Part shown: positions 1 to 9,102 of the stretch, one piece after another
How positions within the stretch are numbered: position 1 is the first letter of the stretch
How the letters are laid out: every line of letters starts with the position of its first letter
DNA from: Candidatus Melainabacteria bacterium
GTDB taxonomy: Bacteria; Cyanobacteriota; Vampirovibrionia; Obscuribacterales; Obscuribacteraceae
DNA: 64,000 nt
Direction of reading: 5' to 3'
NCBI GenBank assembly: GCA_016716405.1
Contig: JADJWK010000002.1
Location: forward strand, 1,054,001-1,118,000
Notes under the pieces: model-generated
Told to the model about the DNA's origin: nothing
Database searches by the model: none
The model's input: only the letters and a program-made list of their open reading frames with translations
Made by a program: the position numbers and the translations under genes

Positions 1-210
1 GAATTTGAAGCTATGACTTTTTTTGTCCGCCCGGTTTGTCAGATAGTTCAGAGCCGCCGACGAGAGATCTTGAGACTGCCGGCGCGCTGCCGTGTCCCAG
101 AAAGCGCTCTGGGCTCGAGCCGCCGGTAGCATATCCGGTGCCAGGCAGAGTCCTGAAGAGATTCCCAGACAAATTAAGGTCGTCTTGAGTCGCGAGTCGC
201 TCATGCTCAT
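1..210 (-). CDS. N-terminal part of a secreted protein, cut by the window edge
   Basis: An open frame reads leftwards from an ATG at 210 to the window edge without a stop, giving 70 residues. It begins MSMSDSRLK, has a hydrophobic stretch, and a plausible signal peptidase I site after Ala-Arg-Ala near residue 33, followed by a polar stretch. A second in-frame ATG lies at 204. It starts 22 bases after the stop of the upstream minus-strand hydrolase gene, so the two could be co-transcribed. Too little is present to name the mature protein. The signal peptide is the only functional clue; the fragment being real is supported by the open frame, spacing and signal sequence. Confidence 0.6.
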   Translation of the reverse strand, partial: MSMSDSRLKTTLICLGISSGLCLAPDMLPAARAQSAFWDTAARRQSQDLSSAALNYLTNRADKKSHSFKF

Positions 211-232
211 ATGATACCAGGGACAGAAAGCT

Positions 233-1177
233 TCATTGAAGGACGAAGCGCAGGCCGTCTACATAGACTCCCGGTGGTGGCATCTCGTGACCGGCGTCGA
301 GCTCCACGAAGCTGACAGGGTTGCCATGATTCTCGATTCTTTCTTTCAGCTCTTTTTGCAATGCCGGCGGGACGGTCGTATCCTGGCGGGCCGAGACTAT
401 GGCGAAGCGAGTGTTCTGAGGGAGCTCGTCCAGGTGGCTCAGGAAGCTCGATTGCCGGTAGATATCAGGAACCGCTTCCGGAGCCCCGCCCATGGCGCCG
501 GCGATGCCGAATTTGACTACTGTGGACCCGGTGGACCGGAAAAGCTCGGCGAGATCGCCGGCGCCCTCGATACTCACCACGCCCCTGATTCTCCTCCTGA
601 TCGGCTCGGGAGCCACGGCGCTGTAGTAGACGGCGGCGCAGCCTCCCATACTGGTGCCCATCATGACGATACTGTCCACCGGATAAGCGTAGGTGAGCTC
701 GCTGATGTTCTGGTTGATGTCGGCTATTGCTTTCGGATTGGTCCAGGAGGAGTCCTTGCCATAGCTCAGGGAAGCCAGGACAATCCCTGGAAAGGCTTCT
801 CGCAAGCGGGGCGCGATCGGCTCTTTGTCAGGGACGAAATAGGGCTCGAGATAATTCGACCCCATGCCATGCAGGTAGACCACCAGCACATACTTGCCGT
901 CCGAGGGATGCACCAGGGGCGGCGACAGGATATAGCTGTCCCGGTTGCCGTCCTCGTGGCTGACGAAGTCCCTGCGGTAGAGAGATTGCTCGTCTCGTGC
1001 AGAATCAGGAGACTTGCCGGTGGTCAGGGAAGACACCTGGCTCAAGAGCTGGAATTTCTCGTTCTTGAGATGGCGGACTCGCTTTTGCGATCCGGCAAAA
1101 AGCACTATCATGACGATCAGACCAATCGTCAGAGCGATTACAAGGATTAAGGTTATCAGCCGCCAGAGGGAGCTCAA
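233..1177 (-). CDS. membrane-anchored alpha/beta hydrolase
   Basis: The 314-residue protein starts with TTG at 1177 and has one N-terminal membrane helix (about residues 7-28), so the rest probably faces the periplasm. The hydrolase domain covers about 95-314. Visible motifs are an HGMGSN oxyanion-hole strand (103-108), the nucleophile elbow GTSMGG with Ser176, an acid candidate Asp266 in SARQDTT, and His297 in DAGHE. This is the standard Ser-Asp-His set of alpha/beta hydrolases (esterase/peptidase type). The substrate cannot be told from sequence. It is divergent from the TPR gene on the plus strand and lies just upstream of the cut-off secreted protein gene. Confidence 0.82.
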   Translation of the reverse strand: MSSLWRLITLILVIALTIGLIVMIVLFAGSQKRVRHLKNEKFQLLSQVSSLTTGKSPDSARDEQSLYRRDFVSHEDGNRDSYILSPPLVHPSDGKYVLVVYLHGMGSNYLEPYFVPDKEPIAPRLREAFPGIVLASLSYGKDSSWTNPKAIADINQNISELTYAYPVDSIVMMGTSMGGCAAVYYSAVAPEPIRRRIRGVVSIEGAGDLAELFRSTGSTVVKFGIAGAMGGAPEAVPDIYRQSSFLSHLDELPQNTRFAIVSARQDTTVPPALQKELKERIENHGNPVSFVELDAGHEMPPPGVYVDGLRFVLQ

Positions 1178-1235
1178 TCGAGATTATCCGATTCCCGTTC
1201 GAGGTAAGAAATTTAGGATATCAGAGCCAGGGAAG

Positions 1236-1934
1236 ATGCGTTACCCAGATCACCAAATCAATCGTAGAATCTGGCGTAGAATCAGGAGCCTGATTTGCTT
1301 TCTGGCGGTTGGCGCGATCGCCGCCGCTTTCCAGCCGGCAGCCAGAGCCGACGCGGAGGAAGCCAGGCAGTGCAATCTCGAAGGAATCGAGTTGCAGAGC
1401 CAGGGCAAGCTGGAGGAAGCTGCCGGTCTCTATCGCAAGGCGATCAGCCTGAATCCCGGTGGTGGTGCTTATCACAACAATCTCGCCGTCGTCCTCAAGG
1501 AGCTCAAACAGTTCGAGGAGGCGGAGAAAGAAGCCAGGCTCGCACTCAAGATCAAGCCCGAGCGCGCCGATTATCACTTCAATCTCGGCATCATTCTCGC
1601 CGGTCTCGGCAAGAGATCGGAGGCGGCTGCCGAGTTCGGCCAGGCTCTCAAGCGCAATGCCTCGGATGTCGAGTCTCGCTATCGCCTGGCCGAGATTCTT
1701 GTCAACCAGGAGGATTTCGAGGAGGCCGAGAAGCAGCTCAAGCTGGCCATACTTCTGGTGCCCGGGGATTTTCGTTTCCATCGATTGCTCGGCGATACTT
1801 ATATGAAGCTCCAGAAGGGTGAAGATGCTTTGTATGAATACAAGCGGGCCATGGAGCTGGCTCCCCGCGACAAGCTCGATGCCGGAGTCGTCCAGAAAGT
1901 GGATTATCTGAAAAGGTTGCTCAACTCGCGCTGA
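1236..1934 (+). CDS. secreted TPR-repeat protein
   Basis: I chose the ATG at 1236 (232 residues) because the longer frame from 1014 would overlap the divergent hydrolase, and because the new N-terminus is a good signal peptide: basic residues, a hydrophobic core, and a site after Ala-Arg-Ala near 37. The mature part is about five tetratricopeptide repeats (about residues 43-220) with typical LNP and ALEL-type turns (for example YRKAISLNPG). TPRs form a superhelical scaffold for protein-protein contact; the partner is unknown. The stop is five bases before the AI-2E-type permease gene, so the two probably share a transcript. Confidence 0.8.
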   Translation: MRYPDHQINRRIWRRIRSLICFLAVGAIAAAFQPAARADAEEARQCNLEGIELQSQGKLEEAAGLYRKAISLNPGGGAYHNNLAVVLKELKQFEEAEKEARLALKIKPERADYHFNLGIILAGLGKRSEAAAEFGQALKRNASDVESRYRLAEILVNQEDFEEAEKQLKLAILLVPGDFRFHRLLGDTYMKLQKGEDALYEYKRAMELAPRDKLDAGVVQKVDYLKRLLNSR

Positions 1935-1939
1935 GTGTC

Positions 1940-3106
1940 ATGAAAGAGCCTTTCCCCGAGCCGAAAACCGACGATCAGGGCGAAAGCCTGCTTCTCTTGC
2001 AGCGCCGTCTGGTGATAACGACGCTCTGCCTGCTCATCGGTTATCTGGTCGTGCAGCTGGCTTTAATCTTCTCGGATATCCTGCGCATCCTCGCCATCTC
2101 GATTTTTTTCACTTACACCGTATCCGGCTTCGTGGACAGTCTGGAGAAGGCCTGCGGCAGGAGAATTCTCGCCGTCCTTGCCGTCTACGCTATCATGGCG
2201 GTGCTGACCATTCTTGGTATCGTCCTTCTCGTCCCGGCTATGATGGTCCAGCTCTCGGATCTGCTCAACAGCACCATCAACCAGTTGCCTCTGTGGGCGG
2301 ATAGTCTCGGGACCATGAGCGGACCCCTCGAGGCCACTCTCGCCCGTTACCACCTTCCCGATCTCCAGGAGGTCATCTCCGGGCTGGCCGGCAACCTGCC
2401 CAGACCGGACGGCAATGCCATTGTCAGCCAGATGACGGCGGTGGCCATGTCTACGATGACCTGGATCGTCTACGGTCTCAGTGTCATGGTGCTGTCCTTC
2501 TATTTCTTGCAGGGAGGCTCTTCCATGGTGTCGTCCCTGGTGGGGCTGCTTCCCGAAGCCAGGAGGGGTCCGGCTCGAACGGTGCTCTGCGAGATCGATG
2601 TCAGTCTCCATGCCTTCTTCCGCGGGCAGATCGTGCTGGGTCTTCTCTTCGGTGTCTTTATGGTGGTGGTCTATATGGTGCTGGGCGTCCAGTATGCCCT
2701 GGCTCTCGGGCTCTTCCTCGGTGTCTGGGAGATAGTGCCGGTCATCGGTCCGACACTCGGTTTTCTGCCCGCTCTTCTCTCGGTCTTGCTGAGCGGTATG
2801 AGCAATCTTCCCGGCGATCGTATCGTCCAGGTAGTGATACTGCTGGTGGTATTCAATCTTTTTCAGTGGATCAAGGACAATATCGTGGCGCCCCGCTATA
2901 TAGGCGATGCCATCGGCTTGCATCCGGTCCTGATTTTTCTAGCCATCATGATTGGTGCGCGCCTCGATGGCATGCTCGGAATTATCGTTTCTCTGCCGGT
3001 GGCCGGCGCTCTCGCCGTCCTCTTCCGGCACCTGGTCGCCAACCGCGACCAGGCGCCGGCCGTTGCGGAGCCCTCTGCTGCAAGCGGGAACCAGCCGCCC
3101 GGCTGA
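1940..3106 (+). CDS. AI-2E family transporter (PerM/YdiK-like membrane protein)
   Basis: This 388-residue protein has about eight hydrophobic segments, with two near the N-terminus, a long loop (about 85-165), then a cluster ending near 365. The C-terminal half has the family's features: a VLGVQYALALGLFLGVWEIV stretch, followed by IPxxG-like VIGPTLGFLPA. The family (Pfam AI-2E_transport, UPF0118) includes TqsA and sodium/proton antiporters, so the cargo here is open. It begins five bases after the TPR gene. It converges on a small minus-strand gene whose stop is 18 bases away. Confidence 0.88.
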   Translation: MKEPFPEPKTDDQGESLLLLQRRLVITTLCLLIGYLVVQLALIFSDILRILAISIFFTYTVSGFVDSLEKACGRRILAVLAVYAIMAVLTILGIVLLVPAMMVQLSDLLNSTINQLPLWADSLGTMSGPLEATLARYHLPDLQEVISGLAGNLPRPDGNAIVSQMTAVAMSTMTWIVYGLSVMVLSFYFLQGGSSMVSSLVGLLPEARRGPARTVLCEIDVSLHAFFRGQIVLGLLFGVFMVVVYMVLGVQYALALGLFLGVWEIVPVIGPTLGFLPALLSVLLSGMSNLPGDRIVQVVILLVVFNLFQWIKDNIVAPRYIGDAIGLHPVLIFLAIMIGARLDGMLGIIVSLPVAGALAVLFRHLVANRDQAPAVAEPSAASGNQPPG

Positions 3107-3124
3107 GCGATTGTCCGGTGCTTT

Positions 3125-3388
3125 CTACTTGGCCTTGGCCGGCACGGGTTTGGGGATCTGGACCCCGCCCGGAACCCCTACCTGACCGGGCTTCTTCTCA
3201 TCGGCGTCCCGCTTGGGCGGCGGATCGCCCTTCTGGGCGTAGGGCGAGCGTGGCTGCGGAACCTCCGGCACGCCCTTGTCCGCTCCGAATGTGTCCTGCA
3301 GGGACCTGGCGATCAGGCTCTGGAGGAAGATCCCGAAGGCAACCAGGACCACGAGTGCGACGAGTAGTAATCTTGTGTTCTGAGACAT
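3125..3388 (-). CDS. small single-pass membrane protein with Pro/Lys-rich tail
   Basis: An 87-residue protein with one N-terminal membrane helix (about 7-27) and a hydrophilic tail rich in Pro, Lys and Asp (for example GDPPPKRDADEKKPGQ). It matches no family I recognise. It is divergent from the MoxR operon, with 107 bases between the starts, and convergent with the AI-2E-type permease. Coding is supported by the clean TM start and codon pattern rather than homology. Confidence 0.6.
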   Translation of the reverse strand: MSQNTRLLLVALVVLVAFGIFLQSLIARSLQDTFGADKGVPEVPQPRSPYAQKGDPPPKRDADEKKPGQVGVPGGVQIPKPVPAKAK

Positions 3389-3495
3389 GATTTTTCCGTG
3401 ACCGACATCTCACAGGAGCATTATAGCTTATTGCGGGTTTAGGGCTCGTAATCGGTCGGGTATGATGGCTGAGTCGGATAATCAGGAGGTGGGTG

Positions 3496-4458
3496 GTGAA
3501 TCAACCGCAAGCAGTGGCGTCTGCACAGGAAGTCAGCACGCTATCACCCAAGGCGAAGTTGCTGGTTGACAATATGGGCCGGGCGCTGGTCGGGCAGGTC
3601 AAGGCATCCAAGCTGGCCGTAGTGGCCATGCTTGCCAGCGGTCATGTCCTTCTCGAGGACGTGCCCGGGGTCGGCAAGACCCTTCTGGCCAAGAGCCTTG
3701 CCAGGTCGATCCAAGCTGATTTCAAACGCATCCAGGCGACCCCTGATCTGCTTCCTTCCGATATCTCCGGGGTGAACATCTACGACCAGAGAGAGGCGAA
3801 GTTCAACTTCGTCCCCGGACCGATATTCACCAATATCCTGCTCATGGATGAGATCAACCGGGCCACACCCCGCACCCAGTCGAGTTTGCTGGAGGCCATG
3901 GAAGAGGGGCAGGTGACCAGCGACGGTGTCACCAGAAGGCTGCCGGATCTTTACTTCGTCATGGCCACCCAGAACCCCATCGAGCACCACGGCACTTTTC
4001 CCCTGCCGGAAGCCCAGCTCGATCGATTCATGGTCTCCATGTCCCTGGGCTACCCGCAGCGGGAGCAGGAAGCCGAGATCATCAAGATGACTCTGAACGA
4101 CAGCTCCTTCTCGGTGCAGTCCGTTCTCTCGGTGGATGACGTCCTGTCCATGCGCCAGGCCCGCAAAAAAGTATTCGTCCACGAGGCCCTGGTGAACTAT
4201 GTCATCGACATCGTGGAAGCGACCAGGGATCATCCCTCGGTGGTTCTCGGGGTCTCGCCCCGGGGGGCGCAGCTCCTGGTCAAGGCTTCTCAGGCGATGG
4301 CTTTCGTGGAAGGCCGGGATTTCGTCACCCCCGAGGATGTTAAGTTCCTGGCTCCTTTCGTCTTCGGGCACAGGATCGTGCCCAAGGTCAAGTCGAACCG
4401 CATCTGTCACAGCGACATCATCAAGAAAATAGTCGAGACAGTCAAAGTGCCGTCTTGA
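3496..4458 (+). CDS. MoxR-family AAA+ ATPase
   Basis: MoxR-type AAA+ chaperone of 320 residues. Walker A is DVPGVGKT (55-62), Walker B LLMDEINRA (about 115-123), and the family stretch ATQNPIEHHGTFPLPEAQLD follows. Two GTG codons sit back to back at 3493 and 3496; the AGGAGG at 3484-3489 is too close to the first, so I take the second. MoxR proteins act with DUF58/VWA partners in complex assembly and metal insertion or stress resistance. Here it is the first gene of the MoxR-DUF58-transglutaminase-like set, 10 bases before DUF58. A weak promoter (TTTAGG, 17 bases, TATGAT) may lie at 3438-3466. Confidence 0.93.
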   Translation: MNQPQAVASAQEVSTLSPKAKLLVDNMGRALVGQVKASKLAVVAMLASGHVLLEDVPGVGKTLLAKSLARSIQADFKRIQATPDLLPSDISGVNIYDQREAKFNFVPGPIFTNILLMDEINRATPRTQSSLLEAMEEGQVTSDGVTRRLPDLYFVMATQNPIEHHGTFPLPEAQLDRFMVSMSLGYPQREQEAEIIKMTLNDSSFSVQSVLSVDDVLSMRQARKKVFVHEALVNYVIDIVEATRDHPSVVLGVSPRGAQLLVKASQAMAFVEGRDFVTPEDVKFLAPFVFGHRIVPKVKSNRICHSDIIKKIVETVKVPS

Positions 4459-4468
4459 GCCAGAAACC

Positions 4469-5956
4469 ATGAGAGGTATGCGTGGTCTGAAGTCCGGCGA
4501 GATCGAGAAGAGGTCCGAAGACCTCTCCTCCCCGGCTGTCTTCGCTCCAGCAAGAAGGCGCGGCTGGCGGCTTCCCCTGGGATTCGGCATGCGTCTTTAT
4601 CTCGAGAGCCGCTTTCTGATCATGCTTCTGGTGGCTGTGGCTATAGGGATCTTTGGAGCGATCTGCGCTAACGAGTGGCTCTATTTTCTGGCCTCGAGCT
4701 TCATGTGTGCAGGGATTCTCGGAGCGATCCTGCCCCTTATCATCCTGGCCGACATCAAGGTCGGCTATTCCCTGCCCCGGGAAGTCCTCTCCTCGGAGGA
4801 CGCGGCGGTGATTCTCAAGCTCAACCGGGGCCGGATCCTCGGACCTCTGGCGATGTTCTTCCCGGTCAAGTGGCTCAGGCTCAGTGTCGATGTGGCTCGC
4901 CGGGGCAAGGACGGACGCACTTTCGAGAAGATACTCCCCCCGGAGCCGGTGCTGGTGGAGACCCTGGATCGCGAGCGCTGGTTCGAGTTTCCGACACCGC
5001 TTCTGTCCCGGGGCATCTACAAGCTCAAAGGGGTGGAGCTATCGACCTGTTTTCCCCTTGGTGTCTGCTGGTGGGCCAGGCATATAAAAGTCGGGGAAGG
5101 CGATGGTGTCTCGATTACTGTTTATCCCCGGATCCACGAGCTCGCCGGTAATTTCCTCCAGCATCTGCGGGGTGTGCCGTCCACCATGGGACAGGCCCAT
5201 GTCGGTGCCTCCATCACTCTCCAGTCGAGCAGCTTCCGGAGCGTGCGCGAGTGGCAGACCGGGGACAGCCGCAGACATATCCACTGGCCCCTTACCGCCA
5301 AAGCCGGAGAGCTTCTGGTCAAGCAGTTCGACCAGGAGACCCTGCCGGTATTCAATCTTTTGCTCAATCTGAGGAGCAACTGGCGCAGCCAGGAGCAGTT
5401 CGAGCTGGCTGTGACCACCATACTCTCGCTCTGTCATTACGGCTACAAGCTCGGGCAGGTGCCGAACCTGATTCTTTTCCCGCCGGTGAGCTCGGCCCAG
5501 TGCTTTCCCCTCATGTCGGACCTGCCCCGCAATGTCAATCAAGGTCTGGAGCTGGTTTCGGAGATCCTTGCCCGGGTCGAGCCGGTCAGCAGCGGAACCC
5601 GTCTCACCGACGAGGAGAAGGAGCGATTCTCGAAAGCAGCGGAGTTCGAAGAATACGAAGCCGAGATTCAGACAATCGAGCGCGACCTGCTCAGTGTCTT
5701 TCCGACCGGGGAGCAGGTGATGAAATACAATCCCCAGAAAGGCGGGGACATAATCTGCACTCCGGTGGAGCTCGCCATAATCCAGTCCGACTGGGCCGAG
5801 GAGGAGCCCGAGAGGCGTCCGGATCGAGATCGAAGCGTCAATTTCGGCGTATCGAGACCGAAGCGAAAAGAGAGCGATTCTAAAAGAGAGATGGGTCCCG
5901 TGGACGGGCTGGTAATTGGTAGAATCGAATGGGAGGCCGATCTGGAGATGTTATGA
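4469..5956 (+). CDS. DUF58 domain membrane protein, MoxR partner
   Basis: This 495-residue protein has two adjacent membrane helices (about residues 47-93) and then a soluble DUF58 region. The signature VREWQTGDSRRHIHWPLTAK sits at about 258-277, followed by LVKQFDQE. DUF58 proteins form VWA-like folds and are near-constant neighbours of MoxR ATPases, probably as their substrate or adaptor. It starts 10 bases after moxR, and its TGA overlaps the ATG of the next gene in an ATGA, so translation of the three genes is likely coupled. The C-terminal 60 residues are charged and variable. Confidence 0.88.
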   Translation: MRGMRGLKSGEIEKRSEDLSSPAVFAPARRRGWRLPLGFGMRLYLESRFLIMLLVAVAIGIFGAICANEWLYFLASSFMCAGILGAILPLIILADIKVGYSLPREVLSSEDAAVILKLNRGRILGPLAMFFPVKWLRLSVDVARRGKDGRTFEKILPPEPVLVETLDRERWFEFPTPLLSRGIYKLKGVELSTCFPLGVCWWARHIKVGEGDGVSITVYPRIHELAGNFLQHLRGVPSTMGQAHVGASITLQSSSFRSVREWQTGDSRRHIHWPLTAKAGELLVKQFDQETLPVFNLLLNLRSNWRSQEQFELAVTTILSLCHYGYKLGQVPNLILFPPVSSAQCFPLMSDLPRNVNQGLELVSEILARVEPVSSGTRLTDEEKERFSKAAEFEEYEAEIQTIERDLLSVFPTGEQVMKYNPQKGGDIICTPVELAIIQSDWAEEEPERRPDRDRSVNFGVSRPKRKESDSKREMGPVDGLVIGRIEWEADLEML

Positions 5957-8900
5957 GCGATCTTGAGAAGCCGCCTCCGCAAGAGCCGCCGCCAGAGCCG
6001 CCAGAAGACTCGATTCCCCTGAGGATTGTCGTCTTTCTGATGGCCCTCATCTGTGTGGTGGCCAGCTCGGTTTTCGTTCGTATATCCTGGCCCCTTATCG
6101 CTCTCTTTTTGACTTTCGTCGTGGTGGGCAGCTTCCTCAGCTACCAGCACCGGCACGAGAAGCTTCGCTGGATGGGCTGGGTTGCTGCGGTCGGGATTAT
6201 CCTCACCGGCGGTCTCACGCTCTATCAACTAACCGGGGAGCTCCACGACGAATTCGACTTCGTTTCGCCCTTCGTTCTTTTCCTTGCCGGGGTCTTTACT
6301 TTTCTGACCTTCGAGATGCGCACCCGCTCGGATCTGAACGTGTCCTCGTCTATAGGCTTGCTGCTTCTTTGTGCGGCAGCGCCGGTGGCTAAAGGACTGC
6401 CTTTCGGAATATGCGCTTTCTGCTATGTCACTCTCGGCGCGATCATGCTTTATTTCGACTGTGTCTCGCGCACCCTGAACGCCTGGCTCGACCGCCCTAT
6501 CAGCTCCGCTCCGGAGATACCGGTGCCCGGCCGGCGGTTTCGCTACCGGAGCCGGGCCGGCGCCACTATCGGACTTCTTGCCGCCATACCTGTGCTGGCC
6601 GCCCTGATGTTCCTGATGATCCCGAGAGTCGATGAGCTGGTGGACAGGATCATGGCTTACAGCCGCTCGTTCGATCCCAACTATGCCATCGATGTCGTCC
6701 TCCCGGCCAGACCTCCGGCCATGAGACAGGACCGCGGACAGAGCGGCAGAGACTGGTTCAGGAAGAATACCAATCTCATCTCCACCCTGGAGAATCGCGA
6801 GCACCAGAAAAAGCGAGAGCACCTGGCTGCGGAAAACGAGGAGATGGCGAAGATCCCGCCGACCCGGACCAAAGACGGCAAGGCTCAGCAGAAAGCACCG
6901 CCTGCGGTATCGAAGAAAGAGAAGGACGAGAGGAAGCGAAAGGAGAAGCCCCGCGAGGACGAGCGCGGCGCCCATGGCAAGCGTCTGGATCAGCCCAACA
7001 CTCGCAGTCAGGGCGCACCGCAGTCCGGTGGCGCCGGAGCAGAGAGTAAGGACAAGAAAAGCAAGAAGAGCAAGAAGAGCAAGAAGAGCGAGGAAAATAG
7101 AGGCAAGAGCGTCGATTCCGGTGGTCAAAAGAATGCCGGGGTCGGCGAGGGCGCCGGCAAGGGCAACCGCAGCGGCAGCTCCGGAGAGGCAGGAGAGCAG
7201 GGTGGCAGGGGTGCGCAGAGCAATGGCGCCGAGGCAAGCAGAGATGGTGCCCAATCTGGTTCGGGCTCCGGTTCTGGATCCGGCTCCGGCAGCGGCTCCG
7301 GAGGAGGCGGCGGCGGCAGTGGGGGCGGTCACCCGGGACCCGATACCACCGGTGTTTTCGCCCTGCTCGGGGACGAGAAGCTCGATCTCTCGAAGAGCGA
7401 GATCGATTCCGATGCTCTCATTATGGAAGTGAAGTCACGGCGCCTCGCCTATATGCGGCGCATGTGTTTCGACAAGTTCGACGGGCGCTACTGGGACGTC
7501 TCGGATGAAGCAAAGAAAGACAGCCGTCCGGTGGAAGTCGTGGACGGTAAGGTGAAGAAGTCTCCGCAGCCCTTGAAAGTGAAGGTCCCTGCCGCCAGTG
7601 CTCCGATCGCGGGTGTTCCGGGCCGCAATGTCCCGCCACCGGCTACCACGAATATTCTCATGAAAGCCCAGAAGATCCCGGACGCTGGCAGCAATTCCCA
7701 GATAACCTTCGGAAGCGGCGCTCCCCGGACCGCTCCCGATTCTGTCAAAGAAGAATCGCCCGCGCCTGATCCGCTGGAGGTGATCCCGGAGAAGCCCCGC
7801 CGGTTCGTTTTCGACTCTTCCGAGCAGAGCCGATTCAATATCGGGCTGGCCGACGCCCTGCGCGTTCCCGAGCGCTATCCGAGCGTCGACCTGATCCAGT
7901 CCGTGACAGTCAAAGCAGTCACCATCGGTAATATCGTGCCCGGAGCCTGGATTCCCCAGGAGCTGATTTTGAAGCAGCCCAGGGTCACCGTCGACTCGAT
8001 GGGCACCATCAAAGCCGGAGCCGAGCTCAAGGCCGAATCGACATTCAAGATCAAGACGCAGCTGCCGATCTACGATCTGCCCCTCATGCGTACCATGCCG
8101 CCTCTGAGTGGTGCCGAAGAGGAGGAGGTGCGCGACGATTACAGTCAGTTCTTGCAGCTACCGGATACGGTGACCGATGAACTTTTCGTCATTGCCGAGG
8201 AGCACAGCGATCCCCGCTACAACTGGTTCGTGCAGTCCGAGCAGATTGCCGATTTCCTGCGCAAGAATTATAAATACAATCCTTATCGAGAAGCCGATTC
8301 GGAGACTCAGGACTTCGTCCAGGACTTTCTCCGTAATCGCAGCGAAGGCACCAGCCTGGAGTTCTCCTCCGCCTTCGTGATGCTCAATCGATGCATCGGT
8401 ATTCCTACTCGCCTGGTCCATGGCTTCACCCCCGGTGAGTGGAACGCCGTCCGTGGCGTGCGCGAGGTTCGTGGTGGCAATATAGGCACCTGGGCCGAGG
8501 CCTATATTCCGAAATTCGGATGGGTGGCGTTCGACCCGCTTCCCGAGGGCTTCCTGCCCGCCCAGCGCCGCGAGCAGGTCTATCATATCGACGAGGTCAG
8601 GAAGGATCTGGGTATCGACAGCGCCAGGGAGGCGGTGGCGGAGAAGAGGAATATTCTCGGCTATGTCCTCGGCGCTCTGGCGGCGGTCCTCGCCCTGGTG
8701 GTATTGATCGTCGCAGGCCGCAAGCTCTACAGGATTATCCGCGACTGGCTCCTCAACAGGTCGAGGCGAGGTCCCGAGTGGGCTCAGTATCAGAAGGTCG
8801 TCCGGGCGGTCCGCAAGTCCACCCAGGTGGAGCGCGAGCCCTGGCAGACTCCCAGCGAATATGTGCGGAACGTCAGAGATATAGTCGAGAAGGATATCAG

Positions 8901-9102
8901 GGACGGCAAGCGTGCCGCTCAGAATGTCCCCGATGCCCTTTCGACCTTCATGGCTCTCTATACCGAGGTATATTTCGGGGCCAGGGCAGAGAAGCTCGAG
9001 GACCTCAAGTATCATGCCGATCAGGTGGTCAAGGCCGGCAAGGGCAGCAAAGGCGGCAAGACCGATGATAGCTCTGACAATGCTCTGCGGCGGCGGGGCT
9101 AA
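5953..9102 (+). CDS. TgpA-like transglutaminase-fold membrane protein, catalytic residues lost
   Basis: I use the ATG at 5953 (1049 residues): GGAG lies five bases upstream and the ATGA overlap couples it to DUF58. Order: several N-terminal membrane helices (about 25-230); a very long Lys/Ser/Gly linker (about 265-480, including KSKKSKKSKK and a Gly-Ser run); a soluble region; a transglutaminase-like core (about 740-865); one more helix (about 897-920); and a DUF4129-type C-terminus. The core keeps the fold motifs but the expected Cys is Ser801 (EGTSLEFSSAF) and the expected His is Gly845 (NIGTWAEAY); Asp861 in FDPL remains. It should therefore lack protease or transglutaminase activity. Typical TgpA proteins are about 650 residues; the linker explains the extra length. 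Confidence 0.85.
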   Translation: MSDLEKPPPQEPPPEPPEDSIPLRIVVFLMALICVVASSVFVRISWPLIALFLTFVVVGSFLSYQHRHEKLRWMGWVAAVGIILTGGLTLYQLTGELHDEFDFVSPFVLFLAGVFTFLTFEMRTRSDLNVSSSIGLLLLCAAAPVAKGLPFGICAFCYVTLGAIMLYFDCVSRTLNAWLDRPISSAPEIPVPGRRFRYRSRAGATIGLLAAIPVLAALMFLMIPRVDELVDRIMAYSRSFDPNYAIDVVLPARPPAMRQDRGQSGRDWFRKNTNLISTLENREHQKKREHLAAENEEMAKIPPTRTKDGKAQQKAPPAVSKKEKDERKRKEKPREDERGAHGKRLDQPNTRSQGAPQSGGAGAESKDKKSKKSKKSKKSEENRGKSVDSGGQKNAGVGEGAGKGNRSGSSGEAGEQGGRGAQSNGAEASRDGAQSGSGSGSGSGSGSGSGGGGGGSGGGHPGPDTTGVFALLGDEKLDLSKSEIDSDALIMEVKSRRLAYMRRMCFDKFDGRYWDVSDEAKKDSRPVEVVDGKVKKSPQPLKVKVPAASAPIAGVPGRNVPPPATTNILMKAQKIPDAGSNSQITFGSGAPRTAPDSVKEESPAPDPLEVIPEKPRRFVFDSSEQSRFNIGLADALRVPERYPSVDLIQSVTVKAVTIGNIVPGAWIPQELILKQPRVTVDSMGTIKAGAELKAESTFKIKTQLPIYDLPLMRTMPPLSGAEEEEVRDDYSQFLQLPDTVTDELFVIAEEHSDPRYNWFVQSEQIADFLRKNYKYNPYREADSETQDFVQDFLRNRSEGTSLEFSSAFVMLNRCIGIPTRLVHGFTPGEWNAVRGVREVRGGNIGTWAEAYIPKFGWVAFDPLPEGFLPAQRREQVYHIDEVRKDLGIDSAREAVAEKRNILGYVLGALAAVLALVVLIVAGRKLYRIIRDWLLNRSRRGPEWAQYQKVVRAVRKSTQVEREPWQTPSEYVRNVRDIVEKDIRDGKRAAQNVPDALSTFMALYTEVYFGARAEKLEDLKYHADQVVKAGKGSKGGKTDDSSDNALRRRG

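Noticed and set aside
236..1150. 304-residue open frame on plus
   Set aside because: It is antisense to the alpha/beta hydrolase, which has catalytic motifs and a membrane anchor.
6229..7332. 367-residue minus-strand frame rich in Ala and Leu
   Set aside because: Lies over the GC-rich linker and helices of the transglutaminase-like gene; codon bias of the opposite strand explains it.
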